Shown here: positions 1 to 8,687 of the stretch, in pieces
Layout: each line of letters begins with the position of its first letter
Numbering within the stretch: position 1 is the stretch's first letter
Origin: Neomoorella carbonis
Lineage (GTDB): Bacteria; Bacillota; DSM-521; Neomoorellales; Neomoorellaceae
Assembly: GCF_045278715.1 (NCBI RefSeq)
Contig: NZ_CP136420.1
Span: forward strand, 930,001-994,000
DNA: 64,000 bases
Direction: 5' to 3'
Made by a program: the position numbers and the translations under genes
Notes under the pieces: generated by a model
The model's input: the letters and a program-made list of their open reading frames with translations, nothing else
What the model was told of the DNA's origin: nothing
Database searches by the model: none

Positions 1-1247
1 AACAGCAAACCGAGCGGGGGACAATTTATGATCGCGCCGGCAGGGTCCTGGCCCAGACGGTTGGAAACCAGGGCCGGTTCCAGCGCCAGTATCCTTACGG
101 CCCGGCGGCGGCCCAGGTGGTGGGATATGTTTCCGAGCGCTTTGGCAGCAGCGGCCTGGAAGCCAGCCGGGATGGCGATCTCCTCGGTCTTACCGGCTGG
201 CAGCACCTGGTCAATAAAGGGCGGCGTTTGCTGGGACAGGCGGCCAGGGGGAGTAATCTTTACCTCACCTTGGATGCCGACTTACAACGCCTGGCAACGA
301 GCTTGCTGGCCGGCCGGCGGGGAGCGGTTGTGGCCCTGGACCCGCGTACCGGCGCCGTCCTGGTCCTGGCCAGCAGTCCGACCTTTGATCCCAACCGGTT
401 GGAGGAGGAATGGCAGAGGATCAATAGCCCCGGTGCCGGCAGTCCTCTCTTGAACCGGGCGATCCAGGGCCTCTATCCCCCCGGTTCGATTATGAAGTTA
501 GTAACAGCCACCGCGGCCCTGGAAACCGACCCCGGCATTTTACAGCGTGATTTCTACTGCCCGGGTTACCTGGAAATCCAGGGCTGGAAGCTTACCTGTC
601 CCCGACCCCATGGCCACCTGAATTTCCAGCAGGCCATGATGTATTCCTGCAACGTTACCTTTGCCACCCTGGCCCTGGAAGCCGGGGCGGATAAATTTAA
701 AGAAACGGCAGCCCTGTATGGCTTTGACAAACCTTTAAAGTTCGACCTGCCAGTCGAGGAATCTCGAGTGCCGGGCCGCCTGGATACCAGCGCCCTGGCA
801 GAGAGTTCCATTGGCCAGGGGGCCGTTCTGGCAACGCCCCTGCAAATGGCCATGGTCACTGCGGCTATTGCCAATAAGGGTATCTTAATGCAGCCTTACC
901 TGGTTGATAAAGTAACGGCAGCAGGTGGCCGGCTCCTGTGGGAGGCCGTGCCGCGTCCCCTCCGGTTAGTAACCGGAGTTAAAGTTGCGGCGGATATTAA
1001 AGAAGCCATGGTGGCTACAGTTAACGGTGGGACAGCTACAGCCGCAAGCCTGGCAGGGATCCAGGTGGCGGCCAAGACAGGCTCCGCCCAGAATCCCGGG
1101 GGCGAAGCCCATGCCTGGCTGGTGGCCTTTGCCCCGGCTGAAGAACCCCGGATCGCTGTAGCCGTTGTCGTGGAAAATGCCGGTGCGGGTGGCGTAGTAG
1201 CAGCCCCCATTGCCCGGGAAATTCTGGCGGCAGCCTTGAGGCGGTGA
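1..1247 (+). CDS. Penicillin-binding protein (class B transpeptidase), 5' truncated by window edge
   Basis: Peptidoglycan DD-transpeptidase acting outside the membrane in septal or side-wall synthesis. The frame is open from base 3 with no start, so the N-terminal anchor lies upstream of the window. The first visible residues give the RGTIYDRAG pattern of the dimerisation domain. The transpeptidase domain shows the active-site SxxK (SIMK, about nt 486-497), the SCN motif (about nt 640) and KTG (about nt 1074). It ends 4 bases before the PASTA kinase gene. FtsI/SpoVD-like versus PBP2-like cannot be settled from the visible part, and no C-terminal PASTA domain is present. Confidence 0.93.
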   Translation, partial: QQTERGTIYDRAGRVLAQTVGNQGRFQRQYPYGPAAAQVVGYVSERFGSSGLEASRDGDLLGLTGWQHLVNKGRRLLGQAARGSNLYLTLDADLQRLATSLLAGRRGAVVALDPRTGAVLVLASSPTFDPNRLEEEWQRINSPGAGSPLLNRAIQGLYPPGSIMKLVTATAALETDPGILQRDFYCPGYLEIQGWKLTCPRPHGHLNFQQAMMYSCNVTFATLALEAGADKFKETAALYGFDKPLKFDLPVEESRVPGRLDTSALAESSIGQGAVLATPLQMAMVTAAIANKGILMQPYLVDKVTAAGGRLLWEAVPRPLRLVTGVKVAADIKEAMVATVNGGTATAASLAGIQVAAKTGSAQNPGGEAHAWLVAFAPAEEPRIAVAVVVENAGAGGVVAAPIAREILAAALRR

Positions 1248-1251
1248 TAAA

Positions 1252-3099
1252 ATGGATAAAATGATTGGTAAAATCCTGGAAGGTCGTTATGAGATAATTG
1301 ATGAGCTGGGGGGCGGGGGTATGGCCCGGGTTTACCGGGGACAGGACCGCCTGCTGCACCGCTATGTGACCATCAAAATTTTGCGGGAACAGTTTGCCAG
1401 CGATAAGGACTTTTTAACCCGCTTCCAGAGGGAAGCCCAGGCTGTAGCCAGCTTGTCCCATCCCAATGTGGTCAGCATCTATGACGTCGGCCAGGAAGAC
1501 GGCATCCATTACCTGATTATGGAGTATGTTGAAGGCCGGTCATTAAAGGAAGTTATTACCGAACGAGGGCCGCTGCCACCCCTGGAAGCTATCGAAATAG
1601 CCCTGCAGATCTGTGACGCCCTGGAACATGCCCATGAAAATGGTGTCATCCACCGGGATATTAAACCCCACAACATCCTCATCACCCGCAACGGCCGGGT
1701 CAAAGTAACCGATTTTGGTATCGCCCAGGCCGTCAACGAAGCGACCATGTCTTACAGCGGGACCATGGTCGGTTCGGTTCATTACCTGGCGCCGGAACAG
1801 GCCAGAGGCGGAGTTACCGGCACGGCGGCGGATATTTATTCCTTTGGCATTGTTCTGTACGAAATGCTGACCGGGGATCTTCCCTTCCACGGTGAGACCC
1901 CGGTAGCCGTGGCCATCAAGCATATCCAGGAATCCCCTCGACCCTTGCGGGAGATAAACCCCGGTGTCCCGCCGGCCCTGGAACGTATCGTCATGCGTGC
2001 CCTGGAAAAGGATCCGGAACGGCGCTACCCGTCGGCGGCCGCCCTGCGTTCCGACCTGCTGGCGGTAAAAAATGCTCTGGCGGAAGATACCTTTGCCACC
2101 CAGGTCTTGCCGGCGGTGGAGGCTTCGGACCCTCCGGCAGCTCAATCCCGGCCGCACCGGCGGCCGCGGGTGTGGGCCTGGGTTTTGATGGTCCTCCTCT
2201 TTTTAGGCCTGGCCGCTGCCGGACTGTGGGCTGGATTTCGTTATTATCTGCTCGTTGGGGAGACGGTGGTACCGCCTGTAACCGGCCTCACTGAAGGCCA
2301 GGCCCTGGACCGGCTGGCCGCAGCCGGTTTGCGAGGCCAGGTGGGCAGCAGGCAGTATAGCTCTGAGGTACCGGCGGGACAGGTAATGGCCCAGGAACCC
2401 GCGCCCGGCGAGCGGGTGCGCCGCGGTCGGGTCGTGACTCTGACAGTCAGTCAGGGCAGCCGGATGGTGACGGTGCCTCCCGTCGTCGGTTTAACGGAAC
2501 GGGACGCCCGCCTGCAGCTGGAAAATGCCGGTTTACGGGTCGCCGCCGATACGCTGAAGGTATATCACCCCACTATTCCCGCCGGAGCGGTAGTGGAGCA
2601 AAATCCTCCCGGTAACAGCAAGCAACCCGAAGGTACCGAGGTCAGGTTAATTGTCAGCAAAGGTCCGGAACCCCAGTTGATCCCTGCCCCCCCTCTGGTT
2701 GGTAAAACCCTGGCCGAAGCCCAGCAGCTGCTGGCGGCGGCGAAGCTGCAACAGGGGACCCTTACTTACCAGCGCAGCGAGGAGCAATTCCCTGGGATAG
2801 TCATTGACCAGGACCCGCGACCGGGGTCCAGTGTCCTGCAGGGCAGCGCCATCAATTTAGTTGTCAGCCAGGGGCCGGGACCGGCCCAGAAACAATTGGG
2901 TGTCACTGTTGCCCCGGCGCCTGATGATCAAGATCATGAGGTACGGATCGTCGTTACCGATGCCAAAGGAACCAGCGAAGTGCTGAAACAGAAGCAGAAG
3001 AAAGGCCAGCAGCTTCAAGCCGTAATAACGTATTTTGGCAAGGGTAAGCTCCAGGTATTCCGCGATGGCAATCAAATTTACGTCCAGGATCTACCGTAG
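1252..3099 (+). CDS. prkC: PASTA-domain serine/threonine protein kinase (PrkC/StkP family)
   Basis: Membrane receptor kinase that senses muropeptides or cell-wall precursors and phosphorylates targets in division, translation and spore germination. The 615-residue protein has an N-terminal Hanks kinase domain (about residues 10-270) with the glycine loop GGGGMARVY, lysine K42 in VTIKIL, HRDIKPHN, DFGIA and APEQ. A single membrane segment follows (about 308-330), then three extracellular PASTA repeats and a C-terminal tail. It starts 4 bases after the penicillin-binding protein and overlaps the upstream sequence of rsgA, as in the Firmicute prpC-prkC-rsgA-rpe order. The partner phosphatase PrpC is not in view. 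Confidence 0.95.
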   Translation: MDKMIGKILEGRYEIIDELGGGGMARVYRGQDRLLHRYVTIKILREQFASDKDFLTRFQREAQAVASLSHPNVVSIYDVGQEDGIHYLIMEYVEGRSLKEVITERGPLPPLEAIEIALQICDALEHAHENGVIHRDIKPHNILITRNGRVKVTDFGIAQAVNEATMSYSGTMVGSVHYLAPEQARGGVTGTAADIYSFGIVLYEMLTGDLPFHGETPVAVAIKHIQESPRPLREINPGVPPALERIVMRALEKDPERRYPSAAALRSDLLAVKNALAEDTFATQVLPAVEASDPPAAQSRPHRRPRVWAWVLMVLLFLGLAAAGLWAGFRYYLLVGETVVPPVTGLTEGQALDRLAAAGLRGQVGSRQYSSEVPAGQVMAQEPAPGERVRRGRVVTLTVSQGSRMVTVPPVVGLTERDARLQLENAGLRVAADTLKVYHPTIPAGAVVEQNPPGNSKQPEGTEVRLIVSKGPEPQLIPAPPLVGKTLAEAQQLLAAAKLQQGTLTYQRSEEQFPGIVIDQDPRPGSSVLQGSAINLVVSQGPGPAQKQLGVTVAPAPDDQDHEVRIVVTDAKGTSEVLKQKQKKGQQLQAVITYFGKGKLQVFRDGNQIYVQDLP

Positions 3100-3109
3100 G
3101 GAGGATGGT

Positions 3110-3976
3110 ATGGAAGGCATCCTATTACGGCGTTACGGCGGGTTTTACTATGTTGAAAGCGGGGGCCAGGTCTGGACCTGTCGCCTGCGGGGCCGTTTCC
3201 GGCGCGAGGCCGACCTCCTGCCGGGCGACCGGGTGGAAATGGTGCCCCTGGGTCCCGGGGAAGGGGTGATTGAAGCTGTAAAACCCCGGCGTACCATCCT
3301 GGAGCGTCCGGCCGTGGCCAATGTGGAGCAGGCTATAATCGTTTTTTCCTTAAGCACCCCGCCCCCGGACCTGGAACTGCTGGATCGCCTGCTTTTTTTG
3401 AGCAGCGTTAAGGATATACAGGCCGTTATCGTCTGGAATAAGGTTGATGTCGGCCGGGAGGAGTATCTGGATTTACCCGCTATTTACCGGCAAATCGGCT
3501 ACCCGGTTTTAATCGCCAGCGCCCGCACCGGCCAGGGGGTAGAAAAGTTGAAGGAGATTCTTGCCGGGCGGCTCAGTACCTTTGCCGGCCCCTCCGGGGT
3601 GGGCAAGTCCTCCCTCCTCAATGCCCTCCACCCGGAACTAAACTTGCGCACGGGCGAAGTGAGCGCTAAAAGTGGCCGTGGCCGCCATACCACCCGCCAT
3701 GCCGAATTAATCCGCCTTCCGGGCGGAGGCTGGGTAGCCGATACTCCGGGCTTCAGCCGCCTGGACTTACCTCCCCTGGACCGGCTGGAGGTAGCCGGCC
3801 ATTTTCCGGAGATGGAGCCCTTAATAGGCCGTTGCCGTTTTAATTCTTGCCTGCACCGGGGTGAACCCGGTTGTGCCGTGACTGCAGCTGTAGAGGCCGG
3901 GGAAATTCCCGGGCACCGCTATGAACATTACCTTAATTTTCTAGACGAGGTTATTGCCAGGGAAAGGAGCTATTAA
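3110..3976 (+). CDS. rsgA: Ribosome small-subunit-dependent GTPase A
   Basis: Circularly permuted GTPase that helps 30S maturation. ATG at 3110 follows AGGGAGG at about 3098-3104 and gives 288 residues, the usual family size. A longer frame starting at 3035 lies inside prkC and is not preferred. Order of motifs: OB fold at the N terminus, G4 (NKVD), G1 (GPSGVGKSS), G3 (DTPGF), then a C-terminal zinc site with CRFNSCLHRGEPGC spacing. G4 before G1 is the hallmark of the permuted family. It sits between prkC and rpe, as in Bacillus. Confidence 0.96.
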   Translation: MEGILLRRYGGFYYVESGGQVWTCRLRGRFRREADLLPGDRVEMVPLGPGEGVIEAVKPRRTILERPAVANVEQAIIVFSLSTPPPDLELLDRLLFLSSVKDIQAVIVWNKVDVGREEYLDLPAIYRQIGYPVLIASARTGQGVEKLKEILAGRLSTFAGPSGVGKSSLLNALHPELNLRTGEVSAKSGRGRHTTRHAELIRLPGGGWVADTPGFSRLDLPPLDRLEVAGHFPEMEPLIGRCRFNSCLHRGEPGCAVTAAVEAGEIPGHRYEHYLNFLDEVIARERSY

Positions 3977-3979
3977 TCT

Positions 3980-4633
3980 TTGACCATTATTGCCCCCTCA
4001 TTGCTGGCCGCCGATTTCAGTAACCTGCAGGCTGAAATAGAAGACGTGGCTGCCGCTGGAGCCGACTGGTTACACCTGGACATTATGGATGGCCATTTTG
4101 TCCCCAATATCACCTTTGGGCCGGACCTGGTAGCCGCCTTACGGCCCAAAAGCCGGCTGATTTTTGATGTGCACCTGATGCTTTCCCGGCCGGAAGACTT
4201 TATTGCCCCCTTTGCCGCCGCTGGCGCTGACTATATCAGCGTCCACGCCGAAGCCTGCACCCATCTCCACCGGGTACTGCAGCAAATTCGCGCCGCCGGC
4301 TGCCGGCCGGCAGTAGCTTTAAACCCGGCCACACCATTGTCAGCCCTGGATCATATCCTGGCTGAGGTGGATATGATTTTACTGATGACGGTAAACCCCG
4401 GCTTTGGCGGCCAGGAGTTTATCCCGGCCATGTTACCTAAAATAGCTTCCCTGTCCGCAATACTGCGCCAGCGTAAACGGGATATTCTGCTGGCGGTGGA
4501 CGGGGGAATTACGCCGGTTACAGCCCGGGAGGCCTGCCGGGCCGGAGCCAACGTCCTGGTAGCCGGTTCGGCCATTTTTGGCCGCCCGGACCGGGCGGCA
4601 GCCATTAACGCTTTGCGCGAAGCAGGAGGCTAG
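3980..4633 (+). CDS. rpe: Ribulose-phosphate 3-epimerase
   Basis: Interconverts ribulose-5-phosphate and xylulose-5-phosphate in the pentose phosphate pathway. The 217-residue TIM barrel shows the N-terminal APSLLAADF, the metal-site LHLDIMDGHFVPN, a DVHLM strand and the phosphate-binding MTVNPGFGGQ and VDGGI motifs. Translation starts at TTG 3980, with AAAGGAG about 10 bases upstream and only 3 bases after the rsgA stop, so the two genes are probably co-transcribed. Ribulose-5-phosphate is also a riboflavin precursor, and the rib operon follows. Confidence 0.96.
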   Translation: MTIIAPSLLAADFSNLQAEIEDVAAAGADWLHLDIMDGHFVPNITFGPDLVAALRPKSRLIFDVHLMLSRPEDFIAPFAAAGADYISVHAEACTHLHRVLQQIRAAGCRPAVALNPATPLSALDHILAEVDMILLMTVNPGFGGQEFIPAMLPKIASLSAILRQRKRDILLAVDGGITPVTAREACRAGANVLVAGSAIFGRPDRAAAINALREAGG

Positions 4634-4643
4634 CACTTGCTCC

Positions 4644-4672
4644 TTGACGCGGGCAGGTTACAGGTCTATAAT
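4644..4672 (+). promoter_or_regulatory. Sigma-A promoter of the riboflavin operon
   Basis: TTGACG at 4644-4649, a 17-base spacer and a perfect TATAAT at 4667-4672. The predicted start near 4679 coincides with the first bases of the FMN aptamer. Confidence 0.85.
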
Positions 4673-4679
4673 TACAGTA

Positions 4680-4805
4680 ACGTCCTTCGGGGTTAGGTGC
4701 AATTCCTTACCGGCGGTAATAGCCCGCGAGCCGTAAAGGTAGACCCGGTGCAATTCCGGGGCCGACAGTGACAGTCTGGAAGGGAGAAGGCGTTCTGTAT
4801 CCTTT
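4680..4805 (+). promoter_or_regulatory. FMN riboswitch (RFN element)
   Basis: Aptamer that senses flavin mononucleotide and shuts off riboflavin synthesis. Conserved RFN blocks are visible in order: CTTCGGGG, AGGTGCAATTCC, CCGGCGGT, AGCCCGCGAGCCG, GACCCGGTGCAATTCC, GGGGCCGACAGT and AGTCTGGA near the end. It lies between a sigma-A promoter and an intrinsic terminator directly before ribD, which fits transcription attenuation when FMN is abundant. Confidence 0.95.
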
Positions 4806-4814
4806 GCCCTTTCT

Positions 4815-4843
4815 AACCCCGGAGTACGCCCCCGGGGTTTTTT
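4815..4843 (+). terminator. Riboswitch-controlled intrinsic terminator before ribD
   Basis: Stem AACCCCGG (4815-4822) with CCGGGGTT (4832-4839), 9-base loop, then six T residues. It is the expression platform of the FMN riboswitch. Confidence 0.9.
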
Positions 4844-4876
4844 AATGGCTGCAAAAAAATAGAGGAGCAAGCGGAA

Positions 4877-6019
4877 ATGCTTCCAGAGGATGTCGAGTAC
4901 ATGCGCCGGGCGCTGGAACTTGCCCGGCTGGGCCTGGGCCGCACGAGCCCCAACCCGGCCGTTGGTGCCGTGATTGTCCGCGACGGTCGCGTGGTAGGCG
5001 AAGGTTACCACCAGAGGGCGGGTACTCCCCATGCCGAAATTCATGCCCTGCGGGCGGCGGGTGAGGCAGCTAAAGGCTCCACCCTCTATGTTACCCTGGA
5101 GCCCTGCTGCCATTATGGCCGCACGCCGCCCTGCACGGAAGCCATTATAGCTGCCGGGATCCGGCGGGTGGTGGCAGCTATGGCCGATCCCAACCCCAAA
5201 GTGGCCGGTGGCGGCTTCCAGGCCCTTCGCCGGGCCGGGATTGAAGTGGAGACGGGCCTCTTAGAAGATGAAGCCCGGCGGCTGAATGAAGCCTTTATCA
5301 AGTATATTACCACCGGGCGGCCCTGGGTCACCCTGAAAATGGCCCTGACCCTGGACGGTAAAATCGCCACCCGTACCGGTGCTTCCCGCTGGATTACCGG
5401 CCCGGCAGCCAGGTTAAAGGCCCACGAGCTCCGTGATACCCACGACGCCATCCTGGTGGGAATCGGAACCGTCCTGGCCGATGACCCCGAGCTCACCACC
5501 CGCCTGCCGGGGGGCAGGGGTCGTGACGCTGTTAGGGTAATCCTGGACAGCCGTTTAAGGATACCCTTAACGGCCAGGGTGTTGAACCTGGCCTCCCGGG
5601 CGCCGACCCTGGTGGCCACCACCGCGGCGGCACCGGCGGAAGCCCGGCAGCAGCTGGCCGCCAGGGGCATCGAGGTCCTGGTCCTGCCGGAAGAAGACGG
5701 ACGGGTAGCCTGGCAGCCCCTGCTGGCTGAACTGGCCCGGCGCCAGGTTACGAGTATCCTGGTGGAAGGTGGGGCCGGGGTAAATGCTACCGCCCTGGCT
5801 GCCGGGATAGTAGATAAAGTGGTGGCTTTTATTGCTCCCAGGATCTTTGGCGGCGTAGCTGCCCCGGGGCCGGTAGGGGGCCCCGGGGTAGCGAGCCCTC
5901 AAGAAGCCTGGCAGCTGGAAAAAGTAGAGGTGGCGACCTGTGGTGAGGATATTATGTTAAGCGGTTATCTGGGCAAAAGAAGGGGAGAAGCGTGTTTACC
6001 GGCTTGGTTGAAGAGATAG
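4877..6019 (+). CDS. ribD: Bifunctional riboflavin biosynthesis deaminase/reductase RibD
   Basis: Performs the deamination and side-chain reduction of the pyrimidine intermediate in riboflavin synthesis. The N-terminal zinc deaminase domain (about residues 1-145) carries TPHAEIHAL and PCCHYGRTPPC; the C-terminal NADPH reductase domain (from about 150) carries LKMALTLDGKIA and VEGGAGVNA. ATG 4877 follows GAGGAG at about 4861. The 380-residue length is normal. The 3' end overlaps the ribE start by 28 bases, suggesting translational coupling. Confidence 0.96.
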   Translation: MLPEDVEYMRRALELARLGLGRTSPNPAVGAVIVRDGRVVGEGYHQRAGTPHAEIHALRAAGEAAKGSTLYVTLEPCCHYGRTPPCTEAIIAAGIRRVVAAMADPNPKVAGGGFQALRRAGIEVETGLLEDEARRLNEAFIKYITTGRPWVTLKMALTLDGKIATRTGASRWITGPAARLKAHELRDTHDAILVGIGTVLADDPELTTRLPGGRGRDAVRVILDSRLRIPLTARVLNLASRAPTLVATTAAAPAEARQQLAARGIEVLVLPEEDGRVAWQPLLAELARRQVTSILVEGGAGVNATALAAGIVDKVVAFIAPRIFGGVAAPGPVGGPGVASPQEAWQLEKVEVATCGEDIMLSGYLGKRRGEACLPAWLKR

Positions 6020-6642
6020 GGATTGTCCGCAAGGTAGAAGCTGTTGCCCAGGGGGCCCGTTTAACTATCGCCGCCAGGAAGGTCCTGGCCGGTACCCGCC
6101 AGGGTGATAGTATCGCCGTTAATGGCGCCTGCCTGACGGTGGTTGAATTAACGCCAGCCGCCCTGGTAGCCGAGGTTATGGCTGAAACTTTAAGGGTTAC
6201 CACCCTCGGTTCTTTAAAAGCGGGGGATCAAGTCAACCTGGAACGGGCCCTGCAGCTGGGCGAGCGGCTGGGCGGCCACCTGGTCAGCGGGCACGTAGAC
6301 GGCGTGGGGGAAATTAAAACAAAGCGGCAGGCAGGGATTGCCTGGGAAATGGAAGTTGCGGTACCTCCCGGCCTGGAACGCTACATTGCTCCTAAAGGTT
6401 CCCTGGCCCTGGATGGTACGAGCCTGACGGTCATCACCGTCGAGGGGAACATGGTAACAGTTGGCCTCATTCCTCATACGGCCCGGCATACCATCCTGGG
6501 GACCAAGGGGCCGGGAGACAGGGTGAATATTGAAGTCGACCTGCTGGCCCGTTATCTGGAAAAGCTCCTCACCGGGCCCGGGGAGGAAACTGGCCGCCAG
6601 GGTTTGACCGTGGAGTTCCTGGCCGCCAATGGCTTTATTTAA
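5992..6642 (+). CDS. ribE: Riboflavin synthase alpha chain
   Basis: Dismutates two lumazine molecules to riboflavin and the pyrimidine precursor. It has two similar lumazine-binding beta-barrel halves: MFTGLVEEIG and AVNGACLTV in the first, LVSGHVDGVG and LDGTSLTV in the second, with a C-terminal trimerisation helix (LLARYLEKLL). The GTG start at 5992 has AGGGGAG at 5981-5987 inside the ribD end. The 216-residue size is typical. Confidence 0.96.
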   Translation: MFTGLVEEIGIVRKVEAVAQGARLTIAARKVLAGTRQGDSIAVNGACLTVVELTPAALVAEVMAETLRVTTLGSLKAGDQVNLERALQLGERLGGHLVSGHVDGVGEIKTKRQAGIAWEMEVAVPPGLERYIAPKGSLALDGTSLTVITVEGNMVTVGLIPHTARHTILGTKGPGDRVNIEVDLLARYLEKLLTGPGEETGRQGLTVEFLAANGFI

Positions 6643-6667
6643 TATCAGGGGAAGAAGGTGATTCGCC

Positions 6668-7882
6668 GTGGGCGAAGAAAAAATTAAATTCAATACCATT
6701 GAAGAAGCCCTTGACGATATCCGGGCCGGGCGTATGGTGGTGGTGGTGGATGATGAGGACCGGGAGAATGAAGGCGATTTGATTATCGCTGCCGAAAAGG
6801 TTACACCGGAAGCCATCAACTTCATGGCTACCTATGCCCGTGGTCTCATTTGCGTACCCATGGAGGGACGGCGCCTGGATGAACTGGAATTGAGCCCCAT
6901 GGTCACGCAGAATACGGAAACCATGGGAACGGCTTTTACCGTCTCCGTGGACGCAGCTGAAGTTACGACGGGTATTTCCGCCTTTGAAAGGGCTGTTACT
7001 GTTAAAAAGCTTATTGACCCCCGTACCCGGCCGGAAGACCTGCGCCGTCCGGGGCATATATTCCCCTTGCGGGCCAAACAAGATGGGGTATTGCGACGGG
7101 CCGGGCATACAGAAGCCGCCGTGGATCTCGCCCGCCTGGCCGGCCTTTACCCGGCCGGGGTCATCTGCGAAATCATGAATCCGGACGGGACCATGGCCCG
7201 GGTGCCCCAGCTCTATGAATTCTGCCGGGAACACGGTTTGAAGCTTATTACCGTCGCCGATTTAATCAAATACCGCCGCCGGACGGAGAAGCTGGTCCGC
7301 CGGGTTGCCGAGGCCGACCTGCCCACCGCTTACGGCCATTTTAAAGCCGTCGCCTATGAAGAAATAATGAGCGGCAAGGGGCATCTGGCCCTGGTGAAGG
7401 GAGATATTGCCGGCAGCCAGCCGGTGCTGGTCCGGGTTCACTCCGAATGCTTGACAGGGGATGTTTTTGGCTCCTTACGCTGCGACTGCGGCGAGCAGCT
7501 TCAGCAGGCCATGACCATGATCGAAGCGGAAGGCCGCGGCGTCATCCTCTATATGCGCCAGGAGGGGCGGGGGATAGGCCTCCTCAACAAAATTAAAGCT
7601 TACAAGCTCCAGGAAGAAGGCAAGGATACGGTGGAAGCCAACGAAGCCCTGGGTTTCCCGGCCGATCTGCGGGACTACGGCATCGGCGCCCAGATCCTGG
7701 CCGACCTGGGCGTCCGCCAGCTCCGGCTCCTTACCAATAATCCCAAAAAGATTGCCGGCCTGGAAGGATATGGTCTTAAAGTTGTCGAGAGGGTTCCTAT
7801 CGAGATGCGCCCCAACCGGGTCAACAGGCGTTACCTGAAAACGAAAAAGGAAAAAATGGGCCACCTATTGCAGATTAGCTAA
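6668..7882 (+). CDS. ribBA: 3,4-dihydroxy-2-butanone-4-phosphate synthase / GTP cyclohydrolase II
   Basis: Supplies both starting branches of riboflavin synthesis. The N-terminal RibB half (about residues 1-205) has VVVVDDEDRENEGD and the RRAGHTEAAVDL stretch; the C-terminal RibA half (about 206-404) has HSECLTGDVFGSLRCDCGEQL, with zinc-binding cysteines, and RQEGRGIGL. The GTG start at 6668 follows an AAGGTG at 6654. The gene sits 25 bases after ribE. The expected next gene, ribH, is delayed by a 328-base gap containing an unusual element. Confidence 0.96.
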   Translation: MGEEKIKFNTIEEALDDIRAGRMVVVVDDEDRENEGDLIIAAEKVTPEAINFMATYARGLICVPMEGRRLDELELSPMVTQNTETMGTAFTVSVDAAEVTTGISAFERAVTVKKLIDPRTRPEDLRRPGHIFPLRAKQDGVLRRAGHTEAAVDLARLAGLYPAGVICEIMNPDGTMARVPQLYEFCREHGLKLITVADLIKYRRRTEKLVRRVAEADLPTAYGHFKAVAYEEIMSGKGHLALVKGDIAGSQPVLVRVHSECLTGDVFGSLRCDCGEQLQQAMTMIEAEGRGVILYMRQEGRGIGLLNKIKAYKLQEEGKDTVEANEALGFPADLRDYGIGAQILADLGVRQLRLLTNNPKKIAGLEGYGLKVVERVPIEMRPNRVNRRYLKTKKEKMGHLLQIS

Positions 7883-7940
7883 AAGGCTTTTTGGGGTTAT
7901 CTCAACGAAGCTTATTTCTTGTGGACCGTGATAGTGATTA

Positions 7941-8149
7941 GGTTGGCTTTTGTTTGGAGCGAGCGACTTGACCCGAGTGGCGAAGCGGACTTGGTGAAGC
8001 TGCAGAGCGAGGACGGGGCCGAGGACAGCGAGGCCTTCGGCCGGATTCTAAAGGCAAGGACGCCGAACAGGCCGGGACCCCGCCTTAAGCCCTGGCTGAG
8101 CCATAGGACGCTCCGCGAGGACCACGGAGCGAGCCAAACAATGCCAGCC
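7941..8149 (+). repeat. 209-bp element bounded by inverted repeats, between ribBA and ribH
   Basis: The 328-base gap between ribBA and ribH holds a GC-rich block closed by long inverted ends: 7941-7947 (GGTTGGC) pairs with 8143-8149 (GCCAGCC), and 7950-7957 (TTGTTTGG) pairs with 8134-8141. Inside are further stems: CGCTCCG/CGGAGCG (8109-8115 with 8125-8131), AAGGC/GCCTT (8051-8055 with 8082-8086), and a GGCCGA-type hairpin near 8018-8042. No convincing protein is encoded; a small frame at 7919-8158 lacks family features and a ribosome site. It may be a MITE-like insertion or a structured RNA. The strand is unknown. Confidence 0.6.
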
Positions 8150-8210
8150 CATGGTTAGCCTGTTCATTGGCAAGCAGAGTAGATATTTCAAGAAGGAGGC
8201 CTTTTTACCC

Positions 8211-8678
8211 ATGCCCAATATCTTAGCGGGCCAGTTGCAGGCCCGGGGACTGAAGTTCGGCATTGTCGTCAGCCGGTTCAACGAGTTTATTACCTCCAAA
8301 CTGCTGGACGGGGCCCTGGATGCCCTTACCCGCCATGGCGCCGATCCGGAGGCCATTGATGTGGCCTGGGTGCCGGGAGCCTTTGAGATTCCCCTGGCAG
8401 CGCAAAAGATGACGGCCCGCGGTTATGACGCCGTCATTTGCCTGGGGGCAGTCATCCGCGGGGCCACCCCCCATTTTGAATATGTAGCCGCCGAGGTGAC
8501 CAAGGGCATTGCCCAGGTAAGCCTGAACAGCGGCGTACCGGTGATCTACGGGCTGATAACTGCCGACAATATTGAGCAGGCCATAGAGCGGGCCGGTACC
8601 AAGGCCGGCAATAAAGGCTTTGATGCCGCCATGGCGGCCATGGAAATGGCCAATCTCTTTAAAACAATGGCAGGGTAG
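8211..8678 (+). CDS. ribH: 6,7-dimethyl-8-ribityllumazine synthase
   Basis: Condenses the RibD/RibB products to lumazine, the substrate of RibE, and usually forms icosahedral shells. ATG 8211 is preceded by AAGGAGG at 8193-8199 and gives 155 residues, the family norm; a longer frame from 8151 would add 20 unrelated residues. Motifs: VVSRFNEFIT, WVPGAFEIPL, CLGAVIRGATPHF and the phosphate-site residues near GTKAGNKG. It ends the riboflavin operon. Confidence 0.95.
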   Translation: MPNILAGQLQARGLKFGIVVSRFNEFITSKLLDGALDALTRHGADPEAIDVAWVPGAFEIPLAAQKMTARGYDAVICLGAVIRGATPHFEYVAAEVTKGIAQVSLNSGVPVIYGLITADNIEQAIERAGTKAGNKGFDAAMAAMEMANLFKTMAG

Positions 8679-8687
8679 GGATATAAG

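Noticed and set aside
7919..8158. 79-codon frame between ribBA and ribH
   Set aside because: Lies in the structured element, has no ribosome site and no family features; composition follows the repeats.
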